From Nocardia asteroides (GTDB lineage Bacteria; Actinomycetota; Actinomycetes; Mycobacteriales; Mycobacteriaceae), in the NCBI GenBank assembly GCA_019930625.1, contig CP082844.1, positions 5,084,001-5,148,000 on the forward strand: DNA of 64,000 bases, in the 5' to 3' direction. How positions within the stretch are numbered: the first letter of the stretch is position 1; each line of letters opens with the position of its first letter. Made by a program: the position numbers and the translations under genes. Shown one piece after another: positions 34,873 to 46,036 of the stretch. Under the pieces are notes generated by a model that ran no database searches, was not told the DNA's origin, and was given only the letters and a program-made list of their open reading frames with translations.

Positions 34873-34980
34873 TCCGGCCACTGGAGCCTGCATCGCCAGC
34901 AGCCGCACCGCGGCGTGCGCGTACTCCTGGCTGAAGGTGGCGGTATCGGCGCGGACGTCGATGGCGTGTTCGGCGAACCG
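34873..34980 (-). pseudogene. phoU remnant
   Basis: Thirty-six codons read AEHAIDVRADTATFSQEY, then AHAAVRLLAMQAPVAG, a block diagnostic of PhoU. The frame then runs into unrelated sequence on both sides. An intact phoU lies at 39295, so this is a duplicate remnant, possibly left by rearrangement next to the IS110 region. Confidence 0.7.
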
Positions 34981-35593
34981 GCCTCGCCGGTGTTGCAGGC
35001 GGGGCCGGTGGCGCTGCCGCCGGCAGGGGGAAATCGTGTGCTTGGTTCGGCGGCAGCGCGCGTATCCGAGGCGGGCGCCGGCCACCGGAGGTGACCGAAA
35101 CAGTCGCACCCACCCGGGTATTCGAAATCGGCGCAGCACCTGTTACACCCGACTTGCCGAAAGACATGTGTGCACCGAGGTTTCAGGCACACGCAAGGCA
35201 GAACGTTCATCTGCGCGGTCTCGGGCACTTCTCCTCGCCTGGGCTTCGTATGAGGACGGCCACCCTCCAGCAGCGCTGCGCGGCAAGCAAAGCCATGGGC
35301 ACGACCTCCGACGCACCCGTCATCCAGACGACACCACGGTGATGGCAGGCCCGCTCAATCCACAACGAACCCTTCAGAGGGCGGGCCTTCATCGACATCA
35401 GGTGGTGCGTCGGTGCCGGTATGTCGATGCGGCCCCGCAGCACCGAGACCCGTGCGGATCTACACCAGCATGCATCGGTGGGGGTGCGGACACAGGGCGC
35501 CGACGCGGGGCTGATGTTGTGGTCGGCTACGAGGTCCCCGCTGCCGGGGAGTCGCTCAGGTGAGGCGGCGACTTCTCGAGCGCTAGCCGACAA
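34981..35593. other. Region between phoU remnant and DevR-like gene, nothing certain
   Basis: About 600 bases with several open but unconvincing frames. One minus-strand frame (35130-35228) is Cys-rich (PCVCLKPRCTHVF, then GCNRCCADF) but has no supported start. Composition is mixed, in line with degraded DNA. Confidence 0.35.
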
Positions 35594-36262
35594 TCACAGA
35601 TCGACGGTGGATCCGGACGGCCGCGACCGGAGTTTCGAGGCGTAGACGGCTGCCTGGGTTCGCCGTTCCAGGCCTAGTTTGGCGAGCAGGCGGGATACGT
35701 AGTTCTTCACCGTTTTCTCCGCGAGGAACATGCGCTGAGCGATTTGCCGGTTGGTCAATCCTTCACCGAGGAGGTCGAGAAGTTTGCGTTCTTGATCGGT
35801 GAGTCCGGCCAGGGGGCCGTCGTGGTGGGTATTGGCTCGCAGCCGCTGCATCAGGGCGGCGGCGGCGCGGTTGTCGAGCAGTGAGCGGCCCGCGCCGACT
35901 TCTTTGATGGCTTTGGCGAGTTCCATGCCCTTGATGTCCTTGACGACATAGCCGCTGGCTCCGGCGAGGATGGCGTCCAGCATGGCCTGTTCGTCGGTGA
36001 ACGACGTGAGGATGAGGCAGCGCAGATCGTCGAGTTTCGACAGCAGGTCGCGGCACAGTTCGATGCCGTTGCCGTCGGGTAGGCGCACGTCGAGGACGGC
36101 GACGTCCGGTCGGAGCGCGGGGATGCGGGCGAGAGCCTGGGCGACGTCGCCGGCTTCGCCGATGACGGACAGCTCCGGGTCGTCGGAGAGCAGGTCGGCG
36201 AGGCCGCGGCGGACTATTTCATGGTCGTCGACCAGAAACACCGTGATCATGGTGGTGTCCAA
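35594..36262 (-). CDS. NarL/DevR-type response regulator
   Basis: A 222-residue regulator. The receiver domain has [18 protein letters not shown] and the phospho-acceptor Asp58 in [14 protein letters not shown]; Thr in [10 protein letters not shown] and Lys in YVVKDIKG complete the site. A LuxR-type HTH follows ([20 protein letters not shown], then [20 protein letters not shown]). It resembles DevR/DosR of mycobacteria, which controls hypoxic dormancy. No sensor kinase gene is nearby, so its partner is elsewhere. I saw no DosR-type palindrome in the upstream 180 bases. Confidence 0.9.
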   Translation of the reverse strand: MDTTMITVFLVDDHEIVRRGLADLLSDDPELSVIGEAGDVAQALARIPALRPDVAVLDVRLPDGNGIELCRDLLSKLDDLRCLILTSFTDEQAMLDAILAGASGYVVKDIKGMELAKAIKEVGAGRSLLDNRAAAALMQRLRANTHHDGPLAGLTDQERKLLDLLGEGLTNRQIAQRMFLAEKTVKNYVSRLLAKLGLERRTQAAVYASKLRSRPSGSTVDL

Positions 36263-36442
36263 TCCGGGGGAGGAGTTGCGTGGTCGACACTACGCGTCGG
36301 CACGCTCGGTACCGACCGAAGTCCTCTTCCCGGCGAACCGGCATCAGAACATGGCCGCTGCTCGGGCGGCCGCGTGAATTGTCGCGGAGTGTGTCAGCCT
36401 GCCGGACCGACGCTCCACGCCGGGCGTACGGACACGATCGGG

Positions 36443-37099
36443 TCAGCGCGCCGGTGCATCGGCGCTGGTGAGTCCTTCGGCGATCAGGATCCGGTGAGCT
36501 TGCTGGGCGGCGGATGCCTGAGCGGGGTCTTGGGGTTCGCTACCGGAGATTTCTTCGAGGCTGCGGGCCAGAACGGCGACCGCGTCGGTGAGTGCCCGTA
36601 GCCGGTTGTCCAATGCGTCGAGACGAGACGGTTCCGGACGCGTGGCTGGGGTGGCCTCCGGCAAGGCTCCGGTGCGGTCGGTTCCGCGCAGTACGGCCCG
36701 CAGATCTTCCGGCAACAACGCGAACACGTGATCGAGTTGCCCAGGAGAGAAAAGGTCGGCCAGCGCGTCGGTCACCGCGCCGGCCAGTGCGTAGGCCTCC
36801 TCGCGGGAGACGCCTGCTTCCTGGGCGAACTGACCGAGGAATGACGGCACGTCGTGCGGCACCGGGACACGGGCGGGAACCCAGCCCTCGTAGAAGATCC
36901 CGCGGAGGAGTTCGGGTAGTTGGGCGCTCAGGTGCGCGGCCGCGTTCACGCCGATGCGGTCACGTACGGTGTGCAGCCAGGCGCGTAGCGCGCGGTGTGC
37001 GAATGCCCGGTCGTCGGTGGCGAGTCCTTCGGTGACAGTGCGCAGCCACTCGTGCGCGGTGTGTATCGCTGGTGCGAGGGGGTCGCGATGGTAGCTCAT
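36443..37099 (-). CDS. DUF2267 domain protein
   Basis: A 218-residue protein. The first 145 residues match DUF2267: AHEWLRTVTEGLATDDRAFA, then LHTVRDRIGVNAAAHLSAQL, then PELLRGIFYEGWVP. The C-terminal 70 residues are Pro/Ala-rich and helical. Many genomes place DUF2267 genes among stress and dormancy genes, which fits the DevR-like neighbour. Biochemical role unknown. Confidence 0.85.
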   Translation of the reverse strand: MSYHRDPLAPAIHTAHEWLRTVTEGLATDDRAFAHRALRAWLHTVRDRIGVNAAAHLSAQLPELLRGIFYEGWVPARVPVPHDVPSFLGQFAQEAGVSREEAYALAGAVTDALADLFSPGQLDHVFALLPEDLRAVLRGTDRTGALPEATPATRPEPSRLDALDNRLRALTDAVAVLARSLEEISGSEPQDPAQASAAQQAHRILIAEGLTSADAPAR

Positions 37100-37291
37100 G
37101 GGGGTCCCTTTCCCGGGTGAATCACGGTTGACCGTGCCTGCGGCAGCCGCAGGCCTCGGCCGATACTGCGAGACTCCTCGCCTCGGCCGGAAGGGGTCAG
37201 AGGACTCGTGCCCGCACTGACGGGACCATGGTCACCCCTGACGCTTTCCCGTCCCGATAACGGCCGGGTAAGGGGCAGCGGGAACCGGTGA

Positions 37292-37834
37292 TCAGTCGCC
37301 GCGCTGACGTTTTCGATACGCGCGCACTTTCGAGATGCTGCCGCAGGCGCGCCCGTCGGGCGTTTCGGCATACATAGAGCACCAGGTGCGGCTGCGGTTG
37401 CGGCTGTGGTCGTAGAAGACGTTGCGGCAGTCGGGGCACGATTTCAGCCGGGCCCACTGATGCTCCGCGAGTGCGGCGGCGACCATCGCCATGATGGTCG
37501 CCGCCGCGCCGTGGTCGCAGGGGCGGTAGCGCAAGGGTTGCGCTACGTCCTCGACGGTCACGTTCACCGGGTGCCGTTCGAACCATTCGCGCAGGCCGGC
37601 CGGGGACGGCTGACCGAGTGCCGCGCGGAGGTCGGTGCGCAGCGCGAGCAACTCGTCCAGATCGTGCGTGCGCGGGAGCGGAATGTCCGGCAGGGCGATG
37701 CGCCAGTCCGCGGCCCGCGTGATCAGCGTAGGGAGATCGTCTGCGGGCGTTCGGGTCTCGTGCGGTAGCCGCCAGGTATTCAGGAATGTCCGGACCTGCT
37801 CGAGGCGACCGGGAGCGTTGCTCGTCCCCGACAT
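37292..37834 (-). CDS. CGNR zinc-finger protein (ABATE domain)
   Basis: A 180-residue regulator. The C-terminal zinc finger is LKSCPDCRNVFYDHSRNRSR, then TWCSMYAETPDGRACGS, with the C-x2-C ... C-x9-C spacing and a CG start of the CGNR motif (here CGSISKVRAYRKR). The N-terminal region is the ABATE-like domain. It is divergent from an MFS transporter across 55 bases packed with TTACC/GGTAA half-sites, so it likely controls that transporter and itself. Confidence 0.88.
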   Translation of the reverse strand: MSGTSNAPGRLEQVRTFLNTWRLPHETRTPADDLPTLITRAADWRIALPDIPLPRTHDLDELLALRTDLRAALGQPSPAGLREWFERHPVNVTVEDVAQPLRYRPCDHGAAATIMAMVAAALAEHQWARLKSCPDCRNVFYDHSRNRSRTWCSMYAETPDGRACGSISKVRAYRKRQRGD

Positions 37835-37835
37835 G

Positions 37836-37900
37836 TTTACCAGTGTAACTGTTGACCGGTAAAGGTCGAAATGCTTACCGTCTAAGACTATGACTGGTAA
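37836..37900. promoter_or_regulatory. Four alternating TTACC/GGTAA half-sites
   Basis: Half-sites TTTACC (37836-37841), GGTAAA (37858-37863), TTACC (37875-37879) and GGTAA (37896-37900) alternate in orientation through the gap between the CGNR and MFS genes. Centres are about 22, 17 and 21 bases apart. Likely operators of the CGNR protein. Confidence 0.55.
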
Positions 37901-39068
37901 CAAATCGGCTGTGCTCACTCGGCGGGCGGGCTCCGCGCCGCTGCGGCATGCCAGGGCCGCGGTGGCGGTCTTGTTCGCCCTCGGAGGGTTCGTCTTCGCG
38001 GGATGGGCGGTGCGCATTCCCGCTGTAGCGCACCGCCTGCACGCCGCACCAGGCGAACTCGGTTTGGCTCTTCTGACCATGTCGGTCACAGCGGTGGCGA
38101 CGATGTCGGCCGGTGGGGTGATCTGTCGACGCTGGGGCGCCGCCCGGGTGGCGGCCGTGGCGGCGACGATGCTGTCGGCGACGGTGGTACTGCCGCCACT
38201 GGCGACGTCCGTGCCGCTCCTCGCTCTGGCGTTGGCCGTCTTCGGCGTGGCCTTCGGAGCGCTCGACGTCGCCGTCAACACGGTAGCTGTCGACCTGGTC
38301 GCCGCGCTGGAACGCCCGCTGATGCCTGCGCTGCACGCGGCCAACAGTCTGGGCAGCCTGGCCGGGGCCGCGGTCGGTGCGGTGCTCGCCGCACACCTCT
38401 CGCCTGCCGGGCACCTGCTGTCGGTGGCCCCGCTGGGCGTCGTGCTGGCCTCGGCGGCCGGGTGGGTATTGAGCGCTGACCCCGTTCCCCGCGCGCCGTC
38501 GTCGCCATCCGGCTCGGCAGCGGGGGATCGCCCGGCCTGGATCGTCGCGATGTTCGGTGTAGTCGGGTTATGTGCGGCCTTCGCCCAAGGCGGCCTGGAC
38601 AATTGGGTGCCGCTGCATCTGCGCGCGGATCTGGGGGTGACCGAGGGGCTGGCGGCGGCGGGGTACGGGCTCGTTCAGGGCGCCATGACAGTTGGCCGGT
38701 TGGCGGGGGGCGCGCTGATCGCCGCGGCCGGGCCAGGGTGTGTCCTGCTGACCGGCGGTCTGGCAGCGTGTTTCGGGACGACTGTCGCCGCGCTCACGTC
38801 CTGGCCGTGGCTCGCGCTCGCGGGTCTCGGCATCGCCGGGCTGGGGCTTGCCAACCTCTTTCCGCTCGCGGTCGCGGCGGCGGGGGCTCGCGGCGGCTCG
38901 AATGGCGTTGCGGTCGCGACCACCCTCGGCTACGGCGGGATCCTGCTGGCGCCGCCGGCGATCGGCTTCGCCGCCGAGGTCGCCGATTTGCCGCGAGCGC
39001 TGCTACTCGTCCCGGTGCTCGTCGCAGGCGCTACCGCGGTCGGATACGCGCTCCGCTGCCATACATAG
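37890..39068 (+). CDS. MFS transporter
   Basis: A 392-residue membrane protein with about twelve hydrophobic segments. The region VFAGWAVRIPAVAHRLHAAP, then ICRRWGAARVAAVA, and later GLDNWVPLHLRADLGVTEGL, matches the fucose-permease/YbjJ-like MFS subgroup. Substrate unknown. Divergent from, and probably controlled by, the CGNR protein. Confidence 0.9.
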   Translation: MTGNKSAVLTRRAGSAPLRHARAAVAVLFALGGFVFAGWAVRIPAVAHRLHAAPGELGLALLTMSVTAVATMSAGGVICRRWGAARVAAVAATMLSATVVLPPLATSVPLLALALAVFGVAFGALDVAVNTVAVDLVAALERPLMPALHAANSLGSLAGAAVGAVLAAHLSPAGHLLSVAPLGVVLASAAGWVLSADPVPRAPSSPSGSAAGDRPAWIVAMFGVVGLCAAFAQGGLDNWVPLHLRADLGVTEGLAAAGYGLVQGAMTVGRLAGGALIAAAGPGCVLLTGGLAACFGTTVAALTSWPWLALAGLGIAGLGLANLFPLAVAAAGARGGSNGVAVATTLGYGGILLAPPAIGFAAEVADLPRALLLVPVLVAGATAVGYALRCHT

Positions 39069-39294
39069 ACTTTGCGATCCACACCGAACCGAACCTCACG
39101 GTCAGTCCGCCGGACGGGCGCCCCGGATCGACGTATCCGTTCGCGACATCCCGCCCAGGCTGGGCGGCATGACACACCTCCTCGTGGAAAAGAAGGCGGC
39201 GAGCGTGACACCGACTGCCCGGTGGACATCACCCCGCCCGTCACGGCTTACCGAAAAGTGGGTTACCAGGGCAGAACTGCGCGATGATGGAGGG

Positions 39295-39963
39295 GTGCGC
39301 ACCCGCTACCACGATCACCTCGAGCAGTTGGCCGACCAACTGCGGGTGATGTGCGTGCGCAACCGCGAGGCCATCGCGATGGCCACCGACGCGCTCCTCG
39401 GCGCCGATCTGGAGCTGGCCGAACGGACGATCGACTACTGCGCCGAAACCGTCGCGATGCGTGAGGACACCGAGCACGCCGCGGTCACGCTGCTGGCGCT
39501 CGAAGCCCCTGTCGCGGGAGAACTGCGGCAGGTGGTGACCGCGCTGCAGCTGATCGATGACCTGACCCGGATGAGCACGCTGACCGAACACATCGCCCGC
39601 GCCGCCAGACGCCGCCATCCGGGCGGCGCGGTCCCCGCAGCGGTGCGAAACCTGATGACGCATATGGGTGAGACGGCCGTCGACCTCGCGGATGCCGCGG
39701 TCGGCGTGCTGACCACGGCCGATCCCGTCGATGCCGCGGACCTCGATGCCCGCGACGACACCATGGACGAGCTGCACCGAGACCTGTTCGCAGCGGTTCT
39801 CGCCGAGGGATGGGACAACGGCACCACCGCCGCGGTCGATGTCACCCTGCTCGGCCGCTACTACGAGCGCTTCGCAGACCATGCGGTCGAGGTCGGCCGC
39901 CGCACCCTTTACATGACCACCGGCCACCGCCCCGACGACACGGCCGCGAAGTCCCCCGTCTAG
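39295..39963 (+). CDS. phoU: Phosphate signalling protein PhoU
   Basis: A 222-residue all-helical protein with two PhoU repeats: YHDHLEQLADQLRVMCVRNR, then EHAAVTLLALEAPVAGELRQ, then HIARAARRRHP, with the second repeat around residues 120-205 (YYERFADHAVEVGRR near the end). PhoU dampens the phosphate-transport and two-component response. GTG 39295 follows GGAGG closely. No pst or phoR/phoP genes are near. It converges on katG with a strong hairpin between. Confidence 0.9.
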   Translation: MRTRYHDHLEQLADQLRVMCVRNREAIAMATDALLGADLELAERTIDYCAETVAMREDTEHAAVTLLALEAPVAGELRQVVTALQLIDDLTRMSTLTEHIARAARRRHPGGAVPAAVRNLMTHMGETAVDLADAAVGVLTTADPVDAADLDARDDTMDELHRDLFAAVLAEGWDNGTTAAVDVTLLGRYYERFADHAVEVGRRTLYMTTGHRPDDTAAKSPV

Positions 39964-40043
39964 GACTGCTACGCAGGCCCGCCCGGCGAGGGCTGTTCTC
40001 CCGGGGCGTGCTCAGCGTCGCTCCGGCCTGTCGGCACAAGCAG

Positions 40044-40071
40044 CCAGGCCGGCCCCGAAGGGCCGGCCTGG
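40044..40071. terminator. Strong bidirectional hairpin between phoU and katG
   Basis: CCAGGCCGGCCC (40044-40055) and GGGCCGGCCTGG (40060-40071) are a perfect 12-bp stem closed by a CGAA tetraloop. It lies between two convergent genes and can terminate both. Confidence 0.85.
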
Positions 40072-40082
40072 AGTTCACCTAT

Positions 40083-42814
<2,732 letters not shown>

Positions 42815-42824
42815 GCACGGAAGT

Positions 42825-42850
42825 CTCGTCCCTTTTCTGGAACGAGTCAA
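42825..42850 (-). promoter_or_regulatory. furA promoter/operator
   Basis: On the minus strand TTGACT (42850-42845) is followed by CGTTCCAGAAAAGGGACGAG. This matches my memory of the mycobacterial furA promoter, where FurA binds an AT-rich site overlapping a TTGACTCATTCCAGAAAAGG-type sequence. It is close enough to the furA start for a short leader. Confidence 0.7.
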
Positions 42851-43224
42851 GAGTCTGTTTCCGGAGCCGTCTGGGCACCCCCAGGGGCCTCGGCGTGCTG
42901 GGCTCGACGCCGCGGCCCTGGCTCGTGTCGTGCGGTGTCGCGCTGAACCATCACCTCATGGCAGGGGCAATGCCGCGGAGAGCATTTCGATCCCTATTGT
43001 CGAGTGACCGTTTCGATTTGCGGCTGATCATATGGAAGCTGCATCCGATGCAATTTGCCATCCTTCGCCGAGAATAGCGCCGCGCGGTCACGATCGTTCA
43101 CCGACCGCGCGCGCCGCAATACGGTATCGAAGTCCCTTCGATCTGTTCCCACTTCATCGGCCCGGATGCGGGTGCGGTGCCGTACGCCGAAGAGTTCGGC
43201 CCCGCACCACCGTGTGTTTTCCTC
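42851..43224. other. Intergenic region between furA and DinB-like gene, nothing recognised
   Basis: About 370 bases on the upstream side of furA and downstream of the DinB-family gene. Lower GC around 42990-43080. No gene or hairpin identified. Confidence 0.35.
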
Positions 43225-43794
43225 CTAGGAATGCCGAGTGTGCAGGTAGAGGTCGCGCAGCAGGCAGACCTCGGACAGGTGGTGGATCAGCTCACGGTGG
43301 ATGTGCAACACCAGATCGGCCATGGGCAGTTCGGGGAAGGGCTCTGTCGCGCCGATCGGGACCCGCAGCCCGGGCTCGCCGAGCCCGCGCACCCCGGCCA
43401 GCCACGCCTCGAGCTGCGTCTCGAGCTGATCGAGCGCGGTGGCCGCGTCGCCCGCGTATTCCCACGTCTCATACGATGCAGCAGGCCCGCCGAAGTGAGC
43501 CGCGTTGCGCGCTGCGAGCACCCCGACGATGACGTGACCCAGGCGCCAGGCGATCGTGGTGAAGGGCGGGGGGACGGGTTCGGGAAAGGCGAAGTCGATC
43601 GTGAAATCACCGGCGCCGGCCTGCATGGGCGCCGTCGAGTTGCCGCGCGGTCGCACGCTCCAGGCGTCCGGCACCGGCGACCAGAAGTACTCGTCGTCGG
43701 TGAGGCCGTCGAGGCGGCCTCGCAGCTGATGGTTCCAGTGGAATTCCCATTGCTCGCGCAGCCTGCGATTCCAGTCGAATTCATCTGCATCCAT
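43225..43794 (-). CDS. DinB/YfiT-family protein
   Basis: A 189-residue four-helix protein: WNHQLRGRLDGLTDDEYFWS, then AWRLGHVIVGVLAARNAAHF, then LHIHRELIHHLSEVCLLRDL. Conserved His residues (GHVI, HRELIHH) give the metal-binding triad of DinB/YfiT enzymes, many of which are thiol transferases (mycothiol or bacillithiol S-transferases). It is divergent from a WYL regulator with a GCGGAC/GTCCGC palindrome between. Confidence 0.88.
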   Translation of the reverse strand: MDADEFDWNRRLREQWEFHWNHQLRGRLDGLTDDEYFWSPVPDAWSVRPRGNSTAPMQAGAGDFTIDFAFPEPVPPPFTTIAWRLGHVIVGVLAARNAAHFGGPAASYETWEYAGDAATALDQLETQLEAWLAGVRGLGEPGLRVPIGATEPFPELPMADLVLHIHRELIHHLSEVCLLRDLYLHTRHS

Positions 43795-43815
43795 ACGACC
43801 ACCCTGACACCTCTG

Positions 43816-43834
43816 GCGGACAGTATCGGTCCGC
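43816..43834. promoter_or_regulatory. Inverted repeat between DinB and WYL regulator genes
   Basis: GCGGAC (43816-43821) and GTCCGC (43829-43834) with a 7-base spacer, in the 62-base gap of the divergon. Likely operator of the WYL regulator. Confidence 0.6.
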
Positions 43835-43856
43835 TATTTCTGGCAAGCTGAGCGAC

Positions 43857-44855
43857 ATGCGCGTGGCAAGCGGTGACGAGCGCGGCACCACCGAGCGTGT
43901 CCTCACGTTGCTCGGGCTGCTGCAGCAACGCCAGGTGTGGACCGGCCCCGAGCTCGCCGACCGGCTCGGCGTCACCACCCGCACGGTACGGCGCGATGTC
44001 GAGCGGCTGCGCGCGCTCGGTTATCCGGTGCATGCCGACCAGGGCGTCGGCGGCGGTTATCGGCTTGCCGCGGGACAGGACTTGCCCCCGCTGCTTTTCG
44101 ACGACGAGGAGGCGATCGTCACCGCGGTTTCGCTACTGGCCGGTGCGGGAGGCGCTGTGGTCGGCGCGGGCGACGCCGCACTCCGGGCGCTGGCCAAGCT
44201 CGATCGCGTGCTGCCCGCGCGGTTGCGGCACGAAGTGCGCGCGCTCTCCGGCTCGGTGGAGTCTTTCGGGGGTGGTCGCACGCCGGTCGACTCCGCGGCA
44301 CTGATGGCGCTGGCCAGAGCCTGCCGTGACGAGGTCGAGGTCGGTTTCGACTACCCGTCGGGTAGCGGGGTGCGACGGCGGCGGGCCGAACCCTACCGCC
44401 TGGTCGCTTCTGATCGACGCTGGTACCTACTCGCCTACGACATCGATCGCGATGACTGGCGCAGCTTCCGTGTCGATCGGATGGTCGATGTGTCCGCCCG
44501 GACCTGGCGTTTCCGCCCGCGCGCGGCACCCGACGCGGCGACGTACGTGCAGGAGGGTGTGGCGAGCCGGGTCTACCCGCACCAGGCGCGCTTCCTCGTG
44601 TACGCCTCGGCCGACACGGTACGTGCGCAGATTCCGGCCGCGGCCGCCGTCGTACGGCGGAGCGGCGCTGATCGCTGCGAGGTGCTCAGTGGCGCGGACA
44701 GACTCGACACGGTACTCATGCACGTGCTTCTGCTGGGGCACGACTTCGAAGTGCTCGACCCTCCGGAACTCGGGAAGCGGTGTCGCGTGCTGGCAGAGAG
44801 ACTGCTGTCGGCCGGCGCGGCGATCGCATCGATGCCGGAGGCGGAAAAGTCATGA
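43857..44855 (+). CDS. HTH/WYL-domain regulator
   Basis: A 332-residue regulator. HTH: RVLTLLGLLQQRQVWTGPEL, then VTTRTVRRDVERLRALGYPV and VGGGYRLAAG. WYL: VGFDYPSGSGVRRRRAEPYR, then DRRWYLLAYDIDRDDWRSFR. The C-terminal WCX follows. Divergent from the DinB/YfiT gene. The two WYL regulators in this window are only modestly alike. Confidence 0.9.
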   Translation: MRVASGDERGTTERVLTLLGLLQQRQVWTGPELADRLGVTTRTVRRDVERLRALGYPVHADQGVGGGYRLAAGQDLPPLLFDDEEAIVTAVSLLAGAGGAVVGAGDAALRALAKLDRVLPARLRHEVRALSGSVESFGGGRTPVDSAALMALARACRDEVEVGFDYPSGSGVRRRRAEPYRLVASDRRWYLLAYDIDRDDWRSFRVDRMVDVSARTWRFRPRAAPDAATYVQEGVASRVYPHQARFLVYASADTVRAQIPAAAAVVRRSGADRCEVLSGADRLDTVLMHVLLLGHDFEVLDPPELGKRCRVLAERLLSAGAAIASMPEAEKS

Positions 44856-45260
44856 GCGCGGCCACGCCCTCGCCCGCAGCTCCGCGTGAGCGGAATGCCG
44901 GTTCTGTTAATCGCTTTCCAGAGGCGCCGGACGCAGCGGCGCAATCACCCGATCGACGGCACGGCGGGGAAATGGTCTGCTGTTCGATCGGTTGCTCGAT
45001 GCCCATCCGGATGTCGAATCCGAACCGACTACGGCTCATGAGAATCCAGCTCGGTCTCGGCCATCCAGTCCGTGGGGCGAACACCCGTTCCGCGATGCCA
45101 TGACCGGCCCCGCCCGGTTTGCGAGGAGCGAAATCCCGGGCAGGCCTTCGTTCCTCACGTAAGCGCAGGCAGCCCGGCCGGGCATCGAGTCGAGCGGGTC
45201 GCGGGCCAACTTCGAGCAAACCCTCGTCTGGGGCGGTGCGAAGACTTAGAGTTATCGGCT
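44856..45260. other. Intergenic region, possible gene remnant
   Basis: About 400 bases. A plus-strand frame from about 44930 to 45160 stays open (LLFDRLLDAHPDVESEP, then SSPWGEHPFRDAMTGPARFA) but has no start or recognised family. It may be the tail of a lost gene. Confidence 0.3.
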
Positions 45261-45749
45261 ATGGGAGGTAGGCATCGAAAAGACCGAGAGCGCGGTCGCC
45301 TGGACTCCGGGTCTGTTGCCCAGGTCACGGCCGCGGCGGAGTGTGATCCGGAAAGCGCGACGGCGCGTAGTGGATTCGCTGCGCGGGCGCTGGCTGCGCA
45401 GCCGGAGGTTCCGGGATGGATCGTATGGCTGTACGAGCACGCCGGCGAGCAGCTGGCCCGGTTGGAGTACCAGATGCACTATCCGCTCGACTACGGCGGT
45501 CCGGACGCCTACACGAGCGAGGAGTGGCTGATCACCCAGCGCGCCTATCTCGCCGAGCGCTCCGCTCGCGCGGCCGAGCGCGCCCGCCGCTTTCACCGCG
45601 ACCGTCCCGGTGTCGTCTACGCGCACGGCCCGGAGTTGCCCGACGACGAGGAGTTCTATGACGCCTTCGAGTCGGGCCGGGAATGGACCGGTCACTGGTA
45701 TTCCCGTGACCCGGTCGAAGCGTGGGGACTGTCCGGGGTGCCTGCTTGA
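45261..45749 (+). CDS. Hypothetical protein
   Basis: A 162-residue protein rich in Glu, Arg and aromatic residues: WIVWLYEHAGEQLARLEYQM, then HYPLDYGGPDAYTSEEWLIT, then LPDDEEFYDAFESGREWTGH. No signal peptide or membrane segment. The ATG is in good codon context though the binding site is weak. No family recognised; codon use looks coding. Confidence 0.65.
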   Translation: MGGRHRKDRERGRLDSGSVAQVTAAAECDPESATARSGFAARALAAQPEVPGWIVWLYEHAGEQLARLEYQMHYPLDYGGPDAYTSEEWLITQRAYLAERSARAAERARRFHRDRPGVVYAHGPELPDDEEFYDAFESGREWTGHWYSRDPVEAWGLSGVPA

Positions 45750-45813
45750 CCGCACGCGAGACCGATTCGTCTCGCGTGACCCACAAGCCCCCTTTGGGGC
45801 CCCGGGGGGTGGA

Positions 45814-45862
45814 GGGTGCCCACCCCCCGGGTGGGTGGGGCGCCCTCAGGGGGTGGGCACCC
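45814..45862. repeat. Very GC-rich stem-loop
   Basis: GGGTGCCCACCCCC (45814-45827) and GGGGGTGGGCACCC (45849-45862) are a perfect 14-bp inverted repeat with a 21-base loop that is itself G-rich (GGGTGGGTGGGG). It lies after the hypothetical gene and before the convergent alcohol dehydrogenase, so it may terminate transcription; the G-runs could also form a quadruplex. Confidence 0.7.
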
Positions 45863-46036
45863 GTCACCCAGCTCGGACGGTAGCGGGTTTTCGGCTCCAC
45901 CATGACGTGATCGACGCCAGAACAACGCCGGGGACCGCCGAACTCGCGCAGGCGACGTCCGCGATCGACGTGGCGAAGCGCTCCACAGGCTCGACGCGGT
46001 TACCCGCCGGCTCCGCCCGTCCCGGTGCGACGGGCG

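Noticed and set aside
35130..35228. Cys-rich minus-strand frame that could be a metal-binding peptide
   Set aside because: No supported start codon and it lies in degraded DNA beside a phoU remnant.
36263..36442. Search for a DosR-type palindrome before the DevR-like gene
   Set aside because: No GGGACT-type inverted repeat is visible, so no hypoxia box is claimed.
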